Assembly (NCBI GenBank): GCA_002238445.1
Contig: MPML01000008.1
Coordinates: 1-40,000 of the forward strand
Direction: 5' to 3'
From: Caldilineaceae bacterium bin5
GTDB lineage: Bacteria; Chloroflexota; Anaerolineae; Caldilineales; Caldilineaceae
DNA: 40,000 nt
The translations under genes and the position numbers were made by a program. This document shows positions 1-8,027 of the stretch, in pieces (within the stretch, counting starts at the first letter, position 1; each line of letters starts with the position of its first letter). The notes beneath the pieces are model-generated. The model was not told the origin of the DNA. It saw only the letters and a list, made by a program, of their open reading frames with translations, and ran no database searches.

Positions 1-139
1 GGGGCGCAGCCCCTGCACAAGGGAGGGCCGAAGGCCCGACCGCCCATATGCAAAAGGAGAGTGTAGAGGAGCGGGGAAAGAGTAAGCACCTTCGTTGGCG
101 TCATTCAGGGTCGCAAATTATTTGTGGCTGCGTAATTGC
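1..139 (+). mobile_element. MITE-like dispersed element, copy 1 (right part, cut by window edge)
   Basis: Right-hand part of the dispersed element seen complete at 18551-19031 and 34023-34315. It starts inside the GGGGC-GCA-GCCCC hairpin, continues through GGGCC-GAA-GGCCC, and ends with GGCTGCGTAATTGC at 126-139, the counterpart of the right terminal repeat of the complete copies. If the 8-bp duplication rule holds, TTTCGCGG at 140-147 is the target duplication and its partner lies upstream of this window. Confidence 0.7.
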
Positions 140-219
140 TTTCGCGGATGGTGAAGAGGGAGTGTGCGGTGAGAAGTGTTTGAAGGCCAGGCCGGCCGTT
201 GTGCGGTGGGAAGCGGGCG

Positions 220-1092
220 TTAGCGGCCGCCCATGCCGGAGAGGGTGATGCCTTCGACAAAGCGCTTCTGGGCGAAGACATAGACCAGGAGGACGGGCAG
301 CAGGGCGATGACGGAGCCGGCCATGAGCAGGTGCCAGTCGGTGTTGTACTGGCCGCGGAAGGTGGCGAGACCGACGGGGATGGTGCGGGTGGCGTTGGAG
401 TTGGAGACGACGAGGGGCCAGAGGAAGTCGTTCCACGAGCCGAGAAAGACGAAGATTGTGAGCGCGGCGAGGACGGGCCCGCTCAGGGGCATGATGACCT
501 GCGCCCAGATGCGAAAAGAGGACGCGCCGTCCATGCGGGCGGCCTCATCCATCTCGACGGGGATACCGCGGAAATATTGACGGAGCAGAAAGACGGCGAA
601 GACGGAAAAGGCGGTGGGGACGATAAGCGCGTAGAAGGTGTCGAACCAGCGCAGGTAGCGGACGAGGATGAAATTGGGGATCATCGTCACGTGGAAGGGG
701 ATCATGAGCGTGGCCAGGTAGACGAGGAAGAGCGCTTCCCTGCCGCGGAAGCGAAGGCGGCCGAAGGCGAAGGCGGCCAGCGAGGAGGTCAGGATCTGGA
801 GCGTGGTCACGCTAACGGCGACGAAGAGGCTGTTCAGGTAGAAGCGTCCGAATGGCATCGCCTGCACTGTGTCCAGGTAGTTCCGCCAGACGACAGGGTT
901 GGGAACGAGGGAGGGGGGGTAGGTGAAGATCTGCGGCGGCGACTTCAGCGAGGTAGCGAGCATCCAGCCGAAAGGCAGCAGCATGCCGACGCTGCCGAGG
1001 ATCAAGGCAACGTGAAGCCACAGGTGCCCCTTATTGAATTTCGCGCCTGTTGCGGCTTCGGGGCGCATAGAGGCAGGTACAGTTGTGGTCAC
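220..1092 (-). CDS. Carbohydrate ABC transporter permease, MalG type
   Basis: Inner-membrane subunit of a binding-protein-dependent sugar importer (290 aa). About six membrane segments are visible, at roughly residues 24-48, 87-110, 119-139, 152-170, 205-225 and near 258-280. The EAA loop that docks the ATPase is at about residues 181-203 (DEAARMDGAS followed by IMPL), and the C-terminus VEGITLSGMGGR is typical of MalG/UgpE-like proteins. The GTG start overlaps the stop of the upstream permease gene in a GTGA, so the two are translationally coupled. It is the last gene of a three-gene leftward operon with no ATPase gene; a shared MsmX/UgpC-like ATPase elsewhere is the usual solution. The substrate cannot be told from sequence. 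Confidence 0.93.
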   Translation of the reverse strand: MTTTVPASMRPEAATGAKFNKGHLWLHVALILGSVGMLLPFGWMLATSLKSPPQIFTYPPSLVPNPVVWRNYLDTVQAMPFGRFYLNSLFVAVSVTTLQILTSSLAAFAFGRLRFRGREALFLVYLATLMIPFHVTMIPNFILVRYLRWFDTFYALIVPTAFSVFAVFLLRQYFRGIPVEMDEAARMDGASSFRIWAQVIMPLSGPVLAALTIFVFLGSWNDFLWPLVVSNSNATRTIPVGLATFRGQYNTDWHLLMAGSVIALLPVLLVYVFAQKRFVEGITLSGMGGR

Positions 1093-2051
1093 GATTCCCC
1101 GCCGGCTTCGTAGTGCACCCAGCGTCGTTGCAGGCGCGTTTGCACGAGGGTAAAGATGAAGATGAAGATGAACAGCACCCAGGCGACGGCCGCGCCTCTG
1201 CCCATGCGTTGGAATTCGAAGGCCATCTGGTAGATATAGTAGACGATAGTGAGCGTGGCTTGGGCCGGGCCGCCCTGGGTCATCACGAATGCCTCGCTGA
1301 AGAGCTGGAAGGCGCCGATCATCTGGATGACCATGAGGAAGAAAGTAGTAGGACTGACCATGGGAAAGGTTACAAAGCGGAAGCGCTGCCAGGGGCTGGC
1401 GCCGTCGACTTTGGCGGCATCGTACAGTTCAGTCGGCACGCCCTGCAGTGCGGCCAGGTAGATAACCATAGTAAAGCCGGTGTTCTTCCACAGAGTCAGG
1501 ATAACGACGGCAGGTTTGGCCCAGTCGGGATCGTTGAGCCAGTCGGGGGGGCGGACGGGGAGGCCGGTCGTAGCCGCCAGTTCCCAGATGGCCGCAGCCA
1601 GGATGCCGAAATCGCGGTTGAAGAACCACTGGAAGACGAGCGCGGCGGCGACGATTGTGGTCACTACCGGCATGAAATAGATCAGCCGGTAGATTTCGAG
1701 CCCGCGCATGCCCTGGTTGAGGGCAACGGCGAGCAGCAGGCCGAAAGCGAGTTGAAGGGGGACGATGGTGACGATGAAGTAGGAGGTGTTGAAGAGTACT
1801 TTGCGAAAGACCCGGTCATTGGTGAGGAGCTGTGAGTAGTTCTCGAGGCCCGCGAACTCCGGGGGGGAGAGCAGATTCCAGTTGTAGAAACTGAGTGCGA
1901 GGGAGGCGACGACCGGGATGGCGACGAAGATAAGGAACCCGACGAAGCTGGGCAGCAGGAACAGATAGGCTTCCCACTGCTGGTCCGGCCGGTAACGGCG
2001 CCAGCGGGACACGGAGGGTTGTGGGGAAGCTGAAGCAGTGTGCGCGGTCAC
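1089..2051 (-). CDS. Carbohydrate ABC transporter permease, MalF/UgpA type
   Basis: Partner permease of the MalG-like protein (320 aa, GTG start). It has a hydrophilic N-terminus, a first membrane helix at about residues 28-53, and the EAA loop DAAKVDGASPWQRF at about 211-224 followed by the conserved FP. Length and helix spacing match MalF-like subunits without the large periplasmic P2 loop. It is preceded by the solute-binding protein gene with a 90-bp gap and overlaps the next permease by 4 bp. Upstream of the GTG I see no strong ribosome-binding site. Family assignment is firm; the transported sugar is unknown. Confidence 0.93.
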   Translation of the reverse strand: MTAHTASASPQPSVSRWRRYRPDQQWEAYLFLLPSFVGFLIFVAIPVVASLALSFYNWNLLSPPEFAGLENYSQLLTNDRVFRKVLFNTSYFIVTIVPLQLAFGLLLAVALNQGMRGLEIYRLIYFMPVVTTIVAAALVFQWFFNRDFGILAAAIWELAATTGLPVRPPDWLNDPDWAKPAVVILTLWKNTGFTMVIYLAALQGVPTELYDAAKVDGASPWQRFRFVTFPMVSPTTFFLMVIQMIGAFQLFSEAFVMTQGGPAQATLTIVYYIYQMAFEFQRMGRGAAVAWVLFIFIFIFTLVQTRLQRRWVHYEAGGES

Positions 2052-2141
2052 GTGAGGTAGGGAGTCAGGCCAAGAAAAGAGAGGGCGAAGGGGACAAGAC
2101 GCTTGCGCGTCCGTCCCCTAGTGCCCCCTCAGCGTAGCATC

Positions 2142-3488
2142 TTATTTGGGGAATCCGTTATCGGCCAAGAAGGCGTCCACCTGCTCACAGATGGCAGCCA
2201 GGCCGTCCGGGACAGAGACCTCACCGATGAGGATCTGATCGCGGCCGGGGCTGATGAAGGATCCGTTGATCTCGCTCCATTCGACAAAGTAGCCGATGCG
2301 GCCCATGCGCGCGTTTTCGCCTTCAGTGATGAAGGCCTGGCGGTTGGCAGGCGGCTGGCCACTGTTGAGGAATGCATCGGATTTGGCGGTGGACTGCAGG
2401 GCAGGCAGGATCTCGCCGGAGGCGGTGTAGATGCGCTGGCCGCCGTCGGTGCTCTGGAGCCAACTCAGGAATGTCCAGGCCTCGTCCTTGTTGTCACTGA
2501 GCGCGCTCATGACCCAGGCTGCGCCGCCGGCAGCGGAGGCGCGCTGGCCGTCAGCGGGAATCGGAATGACCGAGACATCGTAGTTCATGCCGGCGGCGTT
2601 GAAGGCAGAGACGCGGCTGGCGTTCTGGATGATCATGGCCACCTGACCGCTCTGGAAGACAGCGGCGTCACCACCGGCCTGGCCCATGTTGGATGGAGGC
2701 ATGAAATAGTTGCTGTCGAGCATGTCCTTGAAGAATTGCACGGCCTCGACGGCTCCCTCATCGGCCAAGGCGCAGCGCGAGGGGTTGCGCATGTCATCGA
2801 GGGCGGTGCCGCGATTCTGCATTACCCAGATCATCCACTTGCCGCCCTCCATGCCCAACGCATAGCGGTTGACGCGGCCGCTGTCATCGACATCGGTAAG
2901 CAGTTCTGAAACGGCAGCCAGATCGTCCCATGTCCAGGTATCATCCGGGTAGGGGGCGCCGACTTCGTCGAAGATGTCGATATTGTAGTAGAGCACTTCG
3001 AGGCCGATGTCGCGCGGGAAGCCGTAGACGCTGCCCTCGTACATGCCGTACTGCAACAGAGACGGCCAGTAGTCGTCTGTGTTGTAGCCGCTGGCCTCGA
3101 TCCAGGGGTCAAGGTTTTCCAGCACGCCCTGCGAGGCATAGTTCACGATGGGGGAGAGGAACAGGACATCGGGGACGACCGAAGAGTCACCGCTGGCCCA
3201 GAGGGTCTGGATCTTGGTGAAGTAGTCGCCCCAGGGTTCGGCAAGGATCTCGATCGCGATATCCGAGTTCTCTTCCATGAAGGCATCTGCCACTGACTGG
3301 TGGGTGGCTACCTCTGAGGGGCTTCCCCACATGGCCCAGGTGATGGTTACTTTCTCGTCATCCATCGCCGCCATGCCACCATCGTCAGCCGGCGCGATGG
3401 GAGCGCAAGCGGAGACAAGCAGGGCGGCGAACGCCAGGACAATCAACGCTTTGAAGCCGAAACGGTTCTGCCATAGTTTGAATTGCAT
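2142..3488 (-). CDS. Extracellular sugar-binding lipoprotein of the ABC importer
   Basis: Solute-binding protein, family 1 (448 aa), the substrate receptor of the importer. I place the start at ATG 3488 because GGGAGGAACCTA lies directly upstream and the product then begins with a classic lipoprotein signal: basic N-region, hydrophobic core and lipobox VSAC with Cys28. A longer reading frame to 3638 runs into the -35 box of the promoter and is rejected. The mature part opens with VTITWAMWGSPSE, typical of family-1 proteins, and has the usual acidic linker after the Cys. First gene of the operon SBP-permease-permease; the 5' leader is roughly 115 nt. Confidence 0.92.
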   Translation of the reverse strand: MQFKLWQNRFGFKALIVLAFAALLVSACAPIAPADDGGMAAMDDEKVTITWAMWGSPSEVATHQSVADAFMEENSDIAIEILAEPWGDYFTKIQTLWASGDSSVVPDVLFLSPIVNYASQGVLENLDPWIEASGYNTDDYWPSLLQYGMYEGSVYGFPRDIGLEVLYYNIDIFDEVGAPYPDDTWTWDDLAAVSELLTDVDDSGRVNRYALGMEGGKWMIWVMQNRGTALDDMRNPSRCALADEGAVEAVQFFKDMLDSNYFMPPSNMGQAGGDAAVFQSGQVAMIIQNASRVSAFNAAGMNYDVSVIPIPADGQRASAAGGAAWVMSALSDNKDEAWTFLSWLQSTDGGQRIYTASGEILPALQSTAKSDAFLNSGQPPANRQAFITEGENARMGRIGYFVEWSEINGSFISPGRDQILIGEVSVPDGLAAICEQVDAFLADNGFPK

Positions 3489-3609
3489 TAGGTTCCTCCC
3501 TAAAGACATCTGAAGCTGCGAGTGAATGGGGTATAGTGCGCTCCTGCTCGAAAGGAGTGCTTGCGGTTGTGTAAACGGCTGAATTACCGCGAGCATACGC
3601 GGTCTGCCT

Positions 3610-3638
3610 ATTGTACAGGATTCGAGATAGCGATTCAA
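3610..3638 (-). promoter_or_regulatory. Promoter of the sugar ABC operon
   Basis: On the minus strand: -35 TTGAAT (3638-3633), 17-bp spacer, -10 TACAAT (3615-3610). It lies about 115 nt upstream of the binding-protein ATG. Matches to the sigma-70/SigA consensus are 4/6 and 5/6 with ideal spacing. Prediction by eye only. Confidence 0.6.
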
Positions 3639-3723
3639 ACGCGACTTTTCCTAGCCCCGTTCTCTGTCGGGCTGCCAGCGTGATTTACCAGGGTCAGTTG
3701 ACTTCTTACCGGGCAAGATGCTT

Positions 3724-4635
3724 TCAGGAGGACCGACGGCGCAGTCGGGCCAATTCGGCTTCGAGCGCCTGTAGCCTCTCTTCTGCCTGAAGGCGGGCGG
3801 CTGTTTCGGCCGCGGCCTGATGTTCTGCGTGCTGGCGGGCTGCTGTTTCGGCCGCGGCCGCGGCAACAGCGGCCTGATATTTCAGAAGCACGTATCCCCG
3901 ATATACTTCGTCAAGGGCGAGCTCTTCCAACTCCGGCAATTCATAGAGATCCGGGAGCCGAAATTGGAGGCCTGGCAACAGTTGTGAGCGGATCACCTCC
4001 CTGGAATCGGGTTCAATCTCTTCATATTGGCCTTTCGGGGTGAGGCGGTAGAAGTGCATGTGTTCGCCGGTGGGGTCGAGAATAAAATACTCCTGCACGC
4101 CGGCCAACGCATAGTCATTCCTTTTCTCTTCGGTATCCCGTAAAACTTCGACTTGCGTGGAATCGGACAGAAACTCGACAACGGCGTCGCAAACGCCCGC
4201 GAAGGAGCGCTGGTCTACACGTCCCCAAGAGACCGGATTGCTATTGAGAATGATGCCGATGTCCGGCTTGCGCACGGCTTTGCGTATCCCCGACGGCTCG
4301 GCTGCGTCCTCCATGGTGAGGACAAAGCCGGTTTCCATATTGATCAGCTTGGCGTTGTCGTGTGTTTTGACATACTGATGGAGAAGGGCAAGGAACCAGA
4401 ATCCAAGATCGAGTTGCGGCGCGTTGGACGAGGGCTTTGCCTCCAGTATGCCGTTGTTCCATTCATAGCTGACGTCGACGTCGGGGTAGGGATTTTCGTA
4501 CCATTTGTCCCAGTATTCTTGCAAGGTGACATGACGTCCTTCGTCGGGTGCGAGCGGATTGACCGGCGCGGTGCGGTCATCATTCTGCTCTAACTGTTTC
4601 TGTTGGAGATCATGCAGCGCGTCTGCTGATCCCAT
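3724..4635 (-). CDS. Uma2-family (PD-(D/E)XK fold) protein with C-terminal coiled coil
   Basis: Uma2/DUF820 family protein (303 aa), a restriction-endonuclease-like fold common in Cyanobacteria and Chloroflexota, with no settled function. The family pattern is visible: GILEAKP near the N-terminal third, RKPDIGIIL, then a hydrophobic strand with VVEFLSDSTQ, the EKRNDY helix and the GVQEYFILDP strand. After the domain an Ala/Glu-rich tail (about residues 250-303) with two AAAETAAR repeats and ERLQALEAELARLRRR is a likely coiled coil. ATG 4635 is preceded by AGAGGAGAAAGC, a good ribosome-binding site. It sits downstream of a DinB-like gene on the same strand with a 110-bp gap. Confidence 0.85.
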   Translation of the reverse strand: MGSADALHDLQQKQLEQNDDRTAPVNPLAPDEGRHVTLQEYWDKWYENPYPDVDVSYEWNNGILEAKPSSNAPQLDLGFWFLALLHQYVKTHDNAKLINMETGFVLTMEDAAEPSGIRKAVRKPDIGIILNSNPVSWGRVDQRSFAGVCDAVVEFLSDSTQVEVLRDTEEKRNDYALAGVQEYFILDPTGEHMHFYRLTPKGQYEEIEPDSREVIRSQLLPGLQFRLPDLYELPELEELALDEVYRGYVLLKYQAAVAAAAAETAARQHAEHQAAAETAARLQAEERLQALEAELARLRRRSS

Positions 4636-4745
4636 GCTTTCTCCTCTTGCTCTGGCAGGACGGATTAGGTCCTGTACGCCGCGGGCGGTTCCGAGCAGAT
4701 TCTAACACGATTCCTGTGGCCGCTCCTAGCTGATTACAGGGAGTC

Positions 4746-5237
4746 CTATGCACCTGGGTCTTCTTTCCGTGCGGCCAATGTGCGACGGATCTGATCCAGG
4801 TGGGCTTCGCCGTGCTCAACGTACAGTTCAAGCTGCCTGGCGAGGGTGACGGGACCGCTTTCCGGGTGCTGGCCGGTGCGCTGCCAGGCATCGTCGGGCA
4901 GGTCTTCCCAGAAGCGAACCCAGCGGGCGTGGAGCGCTTTCAGCAGGGCCAAGGAATCGGACAGGTCGGCGCTGCTGCCGTCGGAGAGCAGGGCCCAGGC
5001 GCCCTCGTCGTAGGGTTTGAGGGTTGGATTCTCCTCGGTGGCCATGAGTTTGCAGCGCACATAGCTGTTTATATGGGAATCTGCAATGTGATGGACGTTT
5101 TGGGCCACGGTCCATTCATGGGGCAGTGTTCTTGCTGTCAGATCTTGCGGCGAAAGCCCGGATATCAACTCTTCCAGCTGTTGGGGAAGGCGGCGGATCT
5201 TTTCGATCGCTTCTTGACGGGCACCGGCATCTGGCAT
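4746..5237 (-). CDS. DinB/YfiT-like putative metal-dependent hydrolase or thiol transferase
   Basis: 163-aa four-helix-bundle protein of the DinB superfamily. The predicted metal-binding histidines are visible: His50 in VHHIADSH and His142/His146 in EHGEAHLDQI. This pattern and the opening (IRRLPQQLEELISGLSPQDL, RTLPHEWTVAQ) resemble YfiT/BstA, known in Bacillus as a bacillithiol S-transferase. Whether this organism makes bacillithiol is not shown here, so the thiol cofactor is unknown. The ATG has only a weak GAGG 10 nt upstream. It may be co-transcribed with the downstream Uma2 gene. Confidence 0.82.
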   Translation of the reverse strand: MPDAGARQEAIEKIRRLPQQLEELISGLSPQDLTARTLPHEWTVAQNVHHIADSHINSYVRCKLMATEENPTLKPYDEGAWALLSDGSSADLSDSLALLKALHARWVRFWEDLPDDAWQRTGQHPESGPVTLARQLELYVEHGEAHLDQIRRTLAARKEDPGA

Positions 5238-5332
5238 ATCAGTTTAACCTCAAAGTGTATGTCGGTTTATCCCCATTGTGATGGGACGTGGTCGCGCGAT
5301 ATGCGACTGCATACGGCAACCTTTTCATCCTG

Positions 5333-7105
5333 TTAATTGTCTGTCCTGGAAATGGTCAGCTTCTGCCCCGCGGCCGGCGCTGACACAGTTGACCATTGAC
5401 CGTCCGGCCAGCGGATGAGGAGGAGGCTGGGTTGGGATTCGGCGGGAAAGCCGAAGTGCAGCTGCCCCGGGTCGCTGGACAGGTAGGCACGCGTTACGCG
5501 CACGTCGCGGCGCAGGCGGCCTGCGGGCGTCTCGAGTATGGCTGTGGCGCCGATGGCTGCCGGGTTGGCGCTGCCGGGCTGGCGCAGCTCGACCTGTAAT
5601 GATGCGCCGCCACAGAGGCGGTTTTCGAACAGCTGGGCATTGCCGCGCAGATTGTTGACGACGATATCGAGATCGCCGTCACCGTCGAGGTCGCCCTGGG
5701 CTGCGCCGCGTCCACCGCGCTCGCTGCCCAGTTGCCAATCCGGCATATGTTCGAAACGGCCGCCGGTGTTGCGCAGGGCCTGGTTGCGTTCGACCAGCTC
5801 ATGATCTTCCATATGGGCGAAGGTTGTGGATTCGGCGAAGCCGTTGACGATGTAGAGATCGAGTTGCCCATCCTGGTCGAGGTCGCCGAAGAGGCCGGAC
5901 CAGGTCCAGCCGGTGGCGTCGAGCTGTCGATCGCGCCCGAGATTTTGGAAGGCGCCGCCCTGGTCGGCGACCAGAAGCATATTTTCCATGCGCTGGGGGT
6001 CGCCGGCGGGCAAGGGGTGATGTTCTGCTTCCATGAGAGGCGCCCATGCGCGCATGGTTTCGGGGTTGGTGTCGGGCGGTTTCATGTCGCTGGCGAAGAG
6101 GGCGGTGCGGCCGGAGTTATCGACGTCGGCGAGATCGAAACTCATGGTACTGTGGGTCGTCTCGGGGAAGATATCGGCCAGATGCCAACCGTCAGCGTCA
6201 TTGCGCCAGAATTGATCGGGCAGGGCGAAGTCGTTGCCGACGAGCAGGTCGGGGCGGCCGTCGCCGTCCTCGTCCCAGAGGGCGATGGCCAGGGCCTGGG
6301 CCTCATCGGTGAGCCGCTGGGCGCGAAAACCATCGGTCTCGTTCCAGTGGATATAGACGCCGGCCTCGTCTTTGAGGAGATACTCACTGCCCAGCTCGGT
6401 GAGCAGACCGATATCATAGGAGGCGGTGACGGCGTCCAGATCGCCGTCGGCGTCCAGATCGGCCCAGTCAATGGCGTAGGCAGGCTTGGCAAGGCCGTTG
6501 ACAAACTCCTGGACGAAGCGGCCGGGGGCGTCCGCGGCCAGCTCGGCGCCGCGGTTGCGCCAGAAATTGATGGCGCCGCCGACGCGAGTCAGCGCGAGGT
6601 CGGTCCAGCCATCGCCGTCAACGTCGACGGCGGCTACGGCACGCGTGCGCCCGATCGGCATCTGTTCGTGGCGGAAGGTGAGGCCGCCTTGGTTCCAGAA
6701 GATTGAGTTGGGGTTGTCGTAGTTGCCGAAAACGAGATCGAGATCGCCGTCATTATCGAGATCGTAGACGGCGACGCCGGCGCCGTTGGCCTCGTACATA
6801 CGGATGATGCCGTCGGCGGTTGTGGTGTTGTGGGGGAGGTCGTGGGTGATGAAGTGGTCGACACAGAGGTCGGCGTCTGAGGTGACCTCTTCGACCTGGA
6901 CTGTAGCCGGCACGGTCAGGTTGAGAACATCGTAATTGGCGGCACAGCCGCTGAGCGCGAGGCAGACGAGGGCCAGCAGGACGGGGGCGGCCGGTAAACG
7001 AGAACCGCGAGTCACTTTACTGGCAGGCGTTGAGTGGGCCGCATTATCAGACTGCTTCCTCGGAAGAGTCGCAGAAACCGGTTGTGCATTCCGAAGTACA
7101 TTCAC
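5333..7105 (-). CDS. VCBS/FG-GAP repeat lipoprotein with C-terminal ASPIC/UnbV domain
   Basis: Predicted surface lipoprotein of the CRTAC1-like family. A lipobox LSGC follows a hydrophobic stretch (APVLLALVCLAL). At least seven FG-GAP/VCBS blades carry calcium-binding DxDxDGxxD loops, such as DLDNDGDLDLVFGNY, DVDGDGWTDL and DLDGDGDLDIVVNNL. The C-terminus (GASLQVELRQPG to LLLIRWPDGQ) is an ASPIC/UnbV domain. The start is uncertain. The longest frame begins at TTG 7183, but that TTG is the -35 box of a promoter. I chose GTG 7105, which has GGGAG 8 nt upstream and puts the lipobox Cys at about residue 54. GTG 7015 would give a more typical 24-residue signal but lacks a ribosome-binding site; ATG 7126 and 7120 are also possible. 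Confidence 0.85.
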   Translation of the reverse strand: MNVLRNAQPVSATLPRKQSDNAAHSTPASKVTRGSRLPAAPVLLALVCLALSGCAANYDVLNLTVPATVQVEEVTSDADLCVDHFITHDLPHNTTTADGIIRMYEANGAGVAVYDLDNDGDLDLVFGNYDNPNSIFWNQGGLTFRHEQMPIGRTRAVAAVDVDGDGWTDLALTRVGGAINFWRNRGAELAADAPGRFVQEFVNGLAKPAYAIDWADLDADGDLDAVTASYDIGLLTELGSEYLLKDEAGVYIHWNETDGFRAQRLTDEAQALAIALWDEDGDGRPDLLVGNDFALPDQFWRNDADGWHLADIFPETTHSTMSFDLADVDNSGRTALFASDMKPPDTNPETMRAWAPLMEAEHHPLPAGDPQRMENMLLVADQGGAFQNLGRDRQLDATGWTWSGLFGDLDQDGQLDLYIVNGFAESTTFAHMEDHELVERNQALRNTGGRFEHMPDWQLGSERGGRGAAQGDLDGDGDLDIVVNNLRGNAQLFENRLCGGASLQVELRQPGSANPAAIGATAILETPAGRLRRDVRVTRAYLSSDPGQLHFGFPAESQPSLLLIRWPDGQWSTVSAPAAGQKLTISRTDN

Positions 7106-7154
7106 GGAGCTGTCTCCCATTTGCATTGCAGATGAGGGGTATGGACGTGTGTTC

Positions 7155-7183
7155 AGTATATTCCGAAGGGAAGCGGGTGTCAA
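7155..7183 (-). promoter_or_regulatory. Promoter of the VCBS lipoprotein gene
   Basis: Minus strand: perfect -35 TTGACA (7183-7178), 17-bp spacer, -10 TATACT (7160-7155, 5/6). It excludes TTG 7183 as a start codon and puts transcription start near 7148. Confidence 0.7.
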
Positions 7184-7280
7184 CGAGTTGCGGGATCTGA
7201 TTTCCTCCCGATATTGGTCACTCTCTGCCGATCAGGAGGTAAACCTCTTTCTTCTATGAAGGGCCTCGGAGGGAGACTTA

Positions 7281-7600
7281 GAACACCTTTTTTTCCACGA
7301 AGGGCCGCGAAGGACCACGAAGAACACCTTGACACACCTTTTTTTCCACGAAGGGCCGCGAAGGACCACGAAGAACACCTTGACACACCTTTTTTTCCAC
7401 GAAGGGCCGCGAAGGACCACGAAGAACACCTTGACACCCCTTTTTTCCACGAAGGGCCGCGAAGGACCACGAAGAACACCTTGACACCCCTTTTTTTCCA
7501 CGAAGGGCCGCGAAGGACCACGAAGAACACCTTGACACCTTTTGAACCGCTGAGGACCGTGGAGAACACTTTGACACCTTTTGAACCGGGGATGGGGACG
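7281..7600. repeat. 51-bp minisatellite, five units plus two degenerate 39-bp units
   Basis: The block CCACGAAGGGCCGCGAAGGA begins at 7295, 7346, 7397, 7447 and 7498 (periods 51, 51, 50, 51), each followed by CCACGAAGAACACCTTGACA and then C and a run of 6-8 T. Two shorter, diverged units (about 39 bp, starting TTTTGAACCG near 7541 and 7580) follow. The full units are nearly identical and differ mainly in poly-T length. Because 51 is divisible by 3 the array stays open in several frames on both strands; I see no evidence it is translated. Confidence 0.9.
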
Positions 7601-7689
7601 GAGTATAACTTTTTCCAACCTGGTACGTGTGACACGGTTTGGGCACGTTCGTGACGCAGGCGGCTGACAACAGCGGTGGCGGATGGCTG

Positions 7690-7838
7690 CGGCGCGGGTT
7701 TTGGAGGGGGCGTTGCGGGGGGTGTCCCCCCGCACAAGGGAGGGCCGAAGGCCCGACCGCCCAGAAAAGTTGAGGAGTGAGAAACGCGTTCAGTTGTGTC
7801 ACTCAGGGCGCTTGGGGCGGTTGTGGGCGGGCGCATGA
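7690..7838 (+). mobile_element. MITE-like dispersed element, copy 2 (degenerate)
   Basis: Contains the element core: GGCGTTGCGGGGGG, the hairpin GGGGGG-TGT-CCCCCC, CGCACAAGGGAGGGCC, the GGGCC-GAA-GGCCC hairpin and GACCGCCCA. The right part (CACTCAGGGCGC, GGTTGTGGGCGGGCGC) is a diverged version of the right end of the complete copies, ending near 7838. The left terminal repeat is not recognisable; the copy abuts the minisatellite region. Confidence 0.65.
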
Positions 7839-7909
7839 CGAGTGGTGTACGAGTTTTGTACGAGAGAAGAGGAGGGAAGAAGACGCGTGCCTTTTGCCCT
7901 GTATTCCAC

Positions 7910-7938
7910 TTGCCCGCGTTTATGTTCTTGTGTATTCT
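7910..7938 (+). promoter_or_regulatory. Predicted topA promoter
   Basis: -35 TTGCCC (7910-7915), 17-bp spacer, -10 TATTCT (7933-7938), about 90 bp upstream of the topA ATG. A 7-bp inverted repeat, AATTCCA-atattgg-TGGAATT, lies in the leader at 7959-7979 and could be an operator or hairpin. Confidence 0.5.
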
Positions 7939-8027
7939 AGGTCGGCTGTAATTCAGGCAATTCCAATATTGGTGGAATTTCGATACGATTAGCCAGTGTT
8001 CACCAACCACGAGTCATAAGAAGAAGA

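Noticed and set aside
199..1113. 304-codon frame on the plus strand opposite the MalG-like permease
   Set aside because: Antisense shadow; Gly/Asp/Glu-rich translation typical of reversed GC-rich genes.
5732..6706. 324-codon frame on the plus strand opposite the VCBS lipoprotein gene
   Set aside because: Antisense shadow; the minus-strand frame has clear FG-GAP repeats and a promoter.
7281..7600. CRISPR array
   Set aside because: Units are contiguous with no unique spacers between repeats, and no cas genes are nearby.
7180..8010. 276-codon frame on the minus strand across the minisatellite and MITE copy 2
   Set aside because: It stays open because 51 is divisible by 3; the translation is a low-complexity repeat (KKGVSRCSSWSFAALRG) and it contains the topA promoter. 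No ribosome-binding site.
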